A stretch of 9,866 nucleotides of DNA from Thiopontia sp964344435. GTDB taxonomy: Bacteria > Pseudomonadota > Gammaproteobacteria > GCF-002020875. The notes beneath the pieces were generated by a model that searched no databases, was not told the origin of the DNA, and was given only the letters and a program-made list of their open reading frames with translations. Location: contig CAYFNH010000088.1 of NCBI GenBank assembly GCA_964344435.1, positions 1 to 9,866 of the forward strand, read 5' to 3'. Below, piece after piece: positions 6,843 through 9,866 of the stretch (position 1 is its first letter; the number at the start of each line of letters is the position of its first letter). The position numbers and the translations under genes are program-made.

Positions 6843-7237
6843 TGTCAGAAAAGCTTGAATCCCTGCGCCGTTGTGTGGAACGGATCAGAGAGCGTTGTCC
6901 GCAGAAGCTGGAAGAGTTGCAGGAAAGCCTGGATTATCAAGATATTGTTGCACTGAACTTGAGTCGTGCGGTACAGCTTTGTGTCGATGTTGCTGCTCAC
7001 TATATCGCGAGTACGTCATTGCCACCCCCTCAAACGATGGGTGAGGCCTTTACCAGACTGGAGGAGGAAGGGATTATCTCTCCTGAGTTGAGCGAGAGAA
7101 TGAAAAAGGCGGTCGGCTTCAGAAATATTGCGGTTCACAACTACGAGGCAATCAATTGGGAAGTTGTTCATCAGGTTTGCAGGCATCACTTGATCGATTT
7201 CCAGGGCTTTGCCAGGGCCATTTCGAAAAGGTTTTAG
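6827..7237 (+). CDS. hepT: HepT-family HEPN ribonuclease toxin
   Basis: A helical HEPN protein of 136 residues. The catalytic and modified motif RX4HXY is exact: Arg99, His104, Tyr106 in GFRNIAVHNYE. In known systems Arg and His form the RNase site, and the tyrosine is the residue that MntA adenylylates. A strong purine-rich site (GAGAGAAGAG, 6813–6822) precedes the ATG. The gene overlaps mntA by 16 bases. Its C-terminal tail (HHLIDFQGFA) recurs in two decayed copies further right. It is probably a functional toxin held by the upstream antitoxin. Confidence 0.9.
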   Translation: MDRELVSEKLESLRRCVERIRERCPQKLEELQESLDYQDIVALNLSRAVQLCVDVAAHYIASTSLPPPQTMGEAFTRLEEEGIISPELSERMKKAVGFRNIAVHNYEAINWEVVHQVCRHHLIDFQGFARAISKRF

Positions 7238-7268
7238 TCTGGTTCTGTTGGATCAGAGAATGGCTTGC

Positions 7269-7296
7269 TTGAAATTCAGGTGATTACCTATACAAT
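7269..7296 (+). promoter_or_regulatory. Promoter of the coiled-coil gene
   Basis: TTGAAA (7269) and TACAAT (7291) each match five of six consensus bases, with a 16-base spacer. Transcription would start near 7303, directly at the ATG at 7304, which suggests a leaderless message. Confidence 0.5.
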
Positions 7297-7303
7297 CAGG
7301 AGT

Positions 7304-7825
7304 ATGGAAAGCGTCTCATCAACCACGGTTGCTCTTAACTCTACTCCCCAGAAGGCTGGTGGAGCAGTCTCCAGTTTGGAGAAGTTGAATACCTCAACAC
7401 AATTGAGAGAGGAGCGACAGTTCAATGCCCAGCCTGAAAAGAGTGCTGCAACCCCCGCCAGACAGCCGGTTGAGCTTCCTCGGTCAGAGACTAAAACAAC
7501 CGAAGAGCCCCTTAATGCACAGTTAACGGCCCGTCAGGAGAAACGTAAAAAAGAGATCGATGAGGCAGAGCAGCAGCGCCAGGAGAAACTGGAAGCGGCC
7601 AGAAAAGAGCGGGAAGAGCGGCTGCGCAGAGAGAAGGCTGAGCGTGAGGCCGAACGCAAGGCAATCATTCAGGCCCAGCGCAAGGATGATTTGAACGGCA
7701 AGCTCGACGAGATCCGCAGTCGTATGCTGCTAAACCTCAATGATCTCGCAGAGCAGAAGCGGGCAAGCGATGACCTGATCGCGCTGCGAAAGGCGTGGGA
7801 TCGACAGATTGATCTTTTTGCGTAA
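7304..7825 (+). CDS. Charged coiled-coil protein of unknown function
   Basis: A 173-residue protein I do not recognise. Residues 1–75 are low-complexity, rich in Ser, Thr, Ala, Pro and Gln, and probably disordered. Residues 76–127 are almost entirely Glu, Arg, Lys, Gln and Ala with heptad-like spacing, a long single coiled coil. The last 45 residues (DDLNGKLDEIRSRMLLNLND onward to WDRQIDLFA) look like an amphipathic helical tail. There is no signal peptide or membrane segment. The ATG at 7304 has AGGAG only one base before it, too close for normal use, so either the message is leaderless or the in-frame TTG at 7265 or GTG at 7280 is the start. It lies 66 bases after hepT with its own promoter and faces the convergent DUF1640-like gene. 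Confidence 0.7.
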   Translation: MESVSSTTVALNSTPQKAGGAVSSLEKLNTSTQLREERQFNAQPEKSAATPARQPVELPRSETKTTEEPLNAQLTARQEKRKKEIDEAEQQRQEKLEAARKEREERLRREKAEREAERKAIIQAQRKDDLNGKLDEIRSRMLLNLNDLAEQKRASDDLIALRKAWDRQIDLFA

Positions 7826-7882
7826 CAGGCCAGTATCTACATGAATTTTTGTAGTTCCCCCCCTGTAGGGCGGTAGCAGTGA

Positions 7883-8183
7883 TCAAGCAAGTAGTGACTT
7901 CAGTGCAGGCACTACAGTGGTGATGATGACCAGTGCCAACATCCACTTCATCAGCCGCATGTCTGAACGGATCTCAGTCAATTCATGTCGTATTGGAATG
8001 ACTTCAGAGTCCTTGAAGTCAGTAAATGCCTCTTTCAGATCTCTTTTGGTAACCAGGTCTTCCAGGTTTGTTTTGTTGATCTTTTTCTGAGCGCGTGCAA
8101 GAGCCTCGGCCTGCTCTTCGGTGAAGCCGGAAGAATCAAGTCCTTTGACTAAAGTCATGTGTATCAAAAGTGATTGCGTTCAT
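7883..8183 (-). pseudogene. DUF1640-like small coiled-coil membrane protein, frameshifted
   Basis: First of two related genes. The ATG at 8183 begins MNAITFDTHDF, matching the start of the second copy (MTTITFDTHDF). The next base (+ strand position 8150) is an extra nucleotide, so the frame meets a stop four codons later. Without that base it would continue VKGLDSSGFTEEQAEALARA, aligned with IKRLQAVGFSEEQAEVFAQQ. By chance an internal ATG at 8158 restarts the correct frame, giving a 91-residue product lacking the first segment. The middle is charged helix (KKINKTNLEDLVTKRDLKEA), and the C-terminus has one membrane segment (MKWMLALVIITTVVPAL). Family assignment to DUF1640 (CCDC90-like) is from the N-terminal motif plus C-terminal anchor. 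Function unknown. Confidence 0.75.
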
Positions 8184-8190
8184 GTGCGTG

Positions 8191-8218
8191 ATTGTAGCAA
8201 AAAATAGATTTACGGTAA
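8191..8218 (-). promoter_or_regulatory. Promoter of the first DUF1640-like gene
   Basis: On the − strand, TACAAT (8196–8191) stands seven bases before the family ATG at 8183, with a weak TTACCG (8218–8213) 16 bases further up. The transcript would start at or next to that ATG. Confidence 0.4.
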
Positions 8219-8311
8219 CTACTCACGCTTGGTGGGCATTTATCGGCAGACATAGATTTTCCCTGGGTTGCGGCTTGAGTGATTTGCTTTTTTCATGTGA
8301 ATTTCGCAAAA

Positions 8312-8328
8312 TGAAAGCATGACTTTCA
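8312..8328. repeat. Perfect inverted repeat over an ORF start
   Basis: TGAAAG and CTTTCA, separated by CATGA, form a perfect 6-bp palindrome that covers the ATG at 8319. A second TTTCA half lies at 8291–8295. It could be an operator of the decayed gene that starts here; no direct support exists. Confidence 0.4.
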
Positions 8329-8402
8329 AAAAGCAAGGTTATATCGGGCGTGAGCTTGAAAAGGCTGTGAGAGAGTCATTAGCGTACTTTCCGGTTACAT
8401 CC
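8319..8402 (+). pseudogene. N-terminal scrap resembling a DUF4143 AAA ATPase
   Basis: The frame from ATG 8319 reads MTFKKQ, then GYIGRELEKAVRESLAYFPV. This resembles the segment that precedes the Walker A loop in DUF4143-type ATPases (Y-I-x-R…L-x-x-FPV). In those proteins a GPRQ-x-GKT loop follows at once; here it is absent and the text changes to unrelated sequence. The frame stays open to 8537 without recognisable domains. I read it as the 5' end of a lost gene. The resemblance is short and from memory of the family, so confidence is low. Confidence 0.35.
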
Positions 8403-8560
8403 AAGCTCTCAAGATCGCCCAAAGCGCAGCGTGGATTAAGTGAAAGCCTTGCCTTGTTGAACCTGATTGCTGTTGGGTTGAGGAGTCGTGGAGGTTGCGT
8501 AGTGGTGTTGAAATTGCGCCGATCGATCAGGTGTTGAGAGAATTGATGGTGTTAGAGTGA
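8403..8560 (+). other. Gene-free stretch with no assigned content
   Basis: No complete gene is visible between the ATPase-like scrap and the HEPN relic. One frame (8444–8560) reads VEESWRLRSGVEIAPIDQVL, then RELMVLE before a stop; it shares the frame of the HEPN relic that follows, but I cannot place it in a family. The stretch is probably debris of lost accessory genes. Confidence 0.4.
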
Positions 8561-8653
8561 AAGCCTGTATGGGGAGTGCGCCGAATCTACAGGTATCCAA
8601 TGATCGATTTTCAGGACTTTGCCGAGGTGTTTTCTGTAATGTTATGGGTGTAG
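8561..8653 (+). pseudogene. C-terminal relic of a HEPN (HepT-like) gene
   Basis: After a stop at 8558 the frame reads KPVWGVRRIYRYPMIDFQDF, then AEVFSVMLWV and a TAG at 8651. It aligns with the end of the intact HepT (NWEVVHQVCRHHLIDFQGFA) around the shared W-x-V and IDFQ-x-FA. At DNA level, TGATCGATTT and CTTTGCC are shared with the hepT 3' end at 7191. The HEPN catalytic part is missing. It ends ten bases before the stop of the second DUF1640-like gene. Confidence 0.6.
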
Positions 8654-8654
8654 T
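8607..8654 (+). repeat. Direct repeat, left copy
   Basis: A 48-base unit within the HEPN relic, repeated at 9001–9056 with 46 of 48 bases identical once an 8-base insertion in the right copy is set aside. The two copies flank the second DUF1640-like gene. Confidence 0.85.
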
Positions 8655-8663
8655 CAGAACGGT

Positions 8664-8906
8664 CTATACGACAACCAACAAGATGCTAATCAATAGAGCA
8701 ATCTGTGCAAAAGCAAGCCCGGCCATCCACTTGATCAGCTCTGCTCTGGTTTCCACAAGCTTTATCTCCAGATGGTCTTGGGTTACCAGGCGATCCTCAA
8801 TTAGCTCACGCTGTTGTTGCGCAAATACCTCAGCCTGCTCTTCACTAAAACCGACGGCCTGCAAACGCTTGATAAAGTCATGAGTATCGAATGTGATTGT
8901 GGTCAT
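8664..8906 (-). CDS. DUF1640-like small coiled-coil membrane protein
   Basis: An 80-residue protein starting MTTITFDTHDFIKRLQAVGF, then SEEQAEVFAQQQRELIEDRL. This is the N-terminal signature of small bacterial DUF1640 (CCDC90-like) proteins. A short charged helix follows (VTQDHLEIKLVETRAELIKW), then one C-terminal membrane segment (AGLAFAQIALLISILLVVV). It probably sits in the inner membrane with a coiled coil in the cytoplasm; function is unknown. The frame is open further upstream to 9098, but the ATG at 8906 is chosen by homology and by the promoter just before it. There is no Shine–Dalgarno sequence. It lacks part of the middle helix of the first copy. It lies within a pair of direct repeats. 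Confidence 0.72.
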   Translation of the reverse strand: MTTITFDTHDFIKRLQAVGFSEEQAEVFAQQQRELIEDRLVTQDHLEIKLVETRAELIKWMAGLAFAQIALLISILLVVV

Positions 8907-8914
8907 GGGGTAAT

Positions 8915-8944
8915 AGGATATCTTTCTGTCAATATTTAAGTCAA
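8915..8944 (-). promoter_or_regulatory. Promoter of the second DUF1640-like gene
   Basis: On the − strand TTGACT (8944–8939), an 18-base spacer and TATCCT (8920–8915) precede the ATG at 8906 by only eight bases. With no ribosome binding site visible, a leaderless message is likely. Confidence 0.45.
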
Positions 8945-9000
8945 TACACAGTCTTGCTCTGGAAGGGAAAATTGGTACATCGATTAGTGTGGTCATGCTC

Positions 9001-9056
9001 ATTTTCAGGACTTTGTCGAGGTGTTTTCTGTAACGCTGTAATGTTTTGGGTGTAGT
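9001..9056 (+). repeat. Direct repeat, right copy, HEPN tail relic
   Basis: Second copy of the 48-base unit at 8607, with an extra CGCTGTAA inside that duplicates a neighbouring CTGTAA. In the frame from 9000 it reads HFQDFVEVFSVTL and stops, again a HEPN C-terminal tail. Sequence left of it differs from the left copy, so the repeat boundary is sharp at its 5' side. Confidence 0.8.
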
Positions 9057-9088
9057 TGCTGAGGTTTGTCGTGATTGTGGTTGTTGGC

Positions 9089-9097
9089 TGGTATACA
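9089..9097 (+). promoter_or_regulatory. Possible extended -10 promoter of pseB
   Basis: TGG directly before TATACA makes an extended -10 element, about 47 bases before the pseB ATG. No good -35 accompanies it. Confidence 0.35.
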
Positions 9098-9144
9098 CTT
9101 TGCTTGTTTCTAGAACAGGCTCACACTATTAATAGAGTAACCAT

Positions 9145-9866
9145 ATGTTTGATAACGCATCGATCCTGATCACAGGAGGCACGGGATCATTTGGGAAGAA
9201 ATATACCCGAACCCTGTTGGAGTGGTACTCCCCTCGAAAAATCATTATCTTCTCCAGAGATGAGTTGAAACAGTTTGAAATGCAGCAGGAGTTCGACCAA
9301 CCCTGTATGCGCTACTTTATTGGAGATGTGCGTGATGTCGAGCGACTACGGCAGGCGATGCGCGGAGTGGATTATGTGATCCATGCGGCAGCCCTCAAGC
9401 AGGTGCCGGCGGCCGAGTACAACCCGATGGAGTGCATCAAGACCAATATCCATGGGGCGGAAAATGTGATCAAGGCATCGATTGAGTGCGGTGTGAAACG
9501 AATCATTGCGCTCTCAACCGACAAGGCGGCCAATCCGATCAACCTCTATGGTGCCACCAAGCTGGCTTCAGACAAACTGTTTGTCGCGGCCAATAACATG
9601 GTCGGGCAGCAGGATACCCGGTTCTCGGTTGTGCGTTACGGCAACGTGGTGGGAACACGAGGTTCGGTGGTTCCCTTCTTCCAAAAATTGATTGAGCAGG
9701 GTACAGACTACCTGCCCATTACCCACGCAGAAATGACTCGCTTCTGGATTACCCTGCAGCAGGGGGTTGATTTTGTACTAAAGAACTTTGAACGCATGTT
9801 GGGAGGAGAGATCTTTGTACCCAAGATCCCATCCATGCGGGTGGTGGATCTGGCTACCTCGATGGC
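9145..9866 (+). CDS. pseB: UDP-GlcNAc 4,6-dehydratase (inverting), 5' part
   Basis: PseB converts UDP-GlcNAc to a 4-keto-6-deoxy sugar with inversion at C5, the first step of pseudaminic acid synthesis, in the cytoplasm. The frame from ATG 9145 stays open to the window end, giving 240 residues of about 330. It shows the NAD loop TGGTGSFG (10–17), GDVRDVERL, HAAALKQVP, and the catalytic set Asp126, Lys127 (STDKAANPINLYGATK), Tyr135 and Lys139. The VVRYGNVVGTRGSVVPFF and MTRFWIT segments are typical of PseB/FlaA1. The FlaA1-like active site separates it from the longer, membrane-bound PglF type. A weak GAG precedes the ATG. Pseudaminic acid decorates flagellin or surface polysaccharide; which applies here lies beyond the window. 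Confidence 0.93.
   Translation, partial: MFDNASILITGGTGSFGKKYTRTLLEWYSPRKIIIFSRDELKQFEMQQEFDQPCMRYFIGDVRDVERLRQAMRGVDYVIHAAALKQVPAAEYNPMECIKTNIHGAENVIKASIECGVKRIIALSTDKAANPINLYGATKLASDKLFVAANNMVGQQDTRFSVVRYGNVVGTRGSVVPFFQKLIEQGTDYLPITHAEMTRFWITLQQGVDFVLKNFERMLGGEIFVPKIPSMRVVDLATSM

Noticed and set aside
7837..7854. CTACA/TGTAG inverted repeat after the coiled-coil gene as a terminator
   Set aside because: The stem is 5 bp, AT-rich and followed by C-runs instead of T-runs.
7855..7875. C-run followed by CTGTAGGG, resembling a fourth hairpin repeat
   Set aside because: Only a 4-bp stem and no G-rich tail; too weak to call.
8557..8883. 108-residue + strand frame opposite the second DUF1640-like gene
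   Set aside because: The − strand product has a family N-terminus and a membrane anchor; the + strand one is Ser/Cys-rich without a motif.
8907..9098. N-terminal extension of the second DUF1640-like protein (144 residues in total)
   Set aside because: The extension is antisense to the HEPN-tail repeat, and the paralogue starts at the MxxITFDTHDF methionine; a promoter lies inside the extension.
9085..9103. Sigma-54-like TGGC…TTGC before pseB
   Set aside because: GG and GC are 14 bases apart instead of the required 10.
1..9866. CRISPR array, tRNA, rRNA or IS element
   Set aside because: No regularly spaced repeats, cloverleaf, rRNA-like stretch or transposase frame was seen in the window.

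Overview
The window looks like a gammaproteobacterial chromosome of moderate GC. The evidence is the neighbour pairs purF–metZ and ppiB–lpxH, together with lipid A synthesis (lpxH), which marks a Gram-negative. A Pseudomonas- or Chromatiales-like relative is plausible, but the sequence does not fix the genus.

Left part (1–3197, + strand): the 3' two thirds of purF, then metZ, then a DUF455 ferritin-like gene that overlaps the end of metZ. This is a core purine and methionine run. Next is a compact type II toxin–antitoxin pair, a Phd/YefM antitoxin and a VapC PIN toxin (3258–3912). Its toxin end overlaps the convergent end of lpxH.

Centre (3902–5904, − strand): lpxH, ppiB (cytoplasmic cyclophilin) and a second, exported cyclophilin (ppiA-like). 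Three copies of one GC-rich hairpin repeat sit in the gaps purF/metZ, lpxH/ppiB and ppiB/ppiA. Each has four G-runs on the + strand.

Right part (6031–9056): an accessory strip. It starts with a tight three-gene + strand run: a Schlafen/AlbA_2–RecG-like ATPase reduced by an in-frame internal deletion, an MntA-type nucleotidyltransferase, and a HepT HEPN RNase with complete motifs. A charged coiled-coil protein of unknown function follows. Then come two − strand copies of a small DUF1640-like coiled-coil/membrane protein. The first is broken by a one-base insertion near its start. The second is flanked by a 48-base near-perfect direct repeat that encodes the C-terminal tail of a HEPN protein. 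Between them lies debris, including an N-terminal scrap resembling DUF4143 ATPases. Several genes here have a -10 box only 7–8 bases before the ATG, suggesting leaderless transcripts.

Right edge (9145–9866): the start of pseB, the first enzyme of pseudaminic acid synthesis, probably the beginning of a surface or flagellin glycosylation locus.

The most unusual content is the 6.0–9.1 kb strip: an intact MntA–HepT module beside decayed relatives of HEPN, ATPase and DUF1640 genes. It reads as repeated gain, duplication and loss of toxin–antitoxin cargo. I see no clearly new system.
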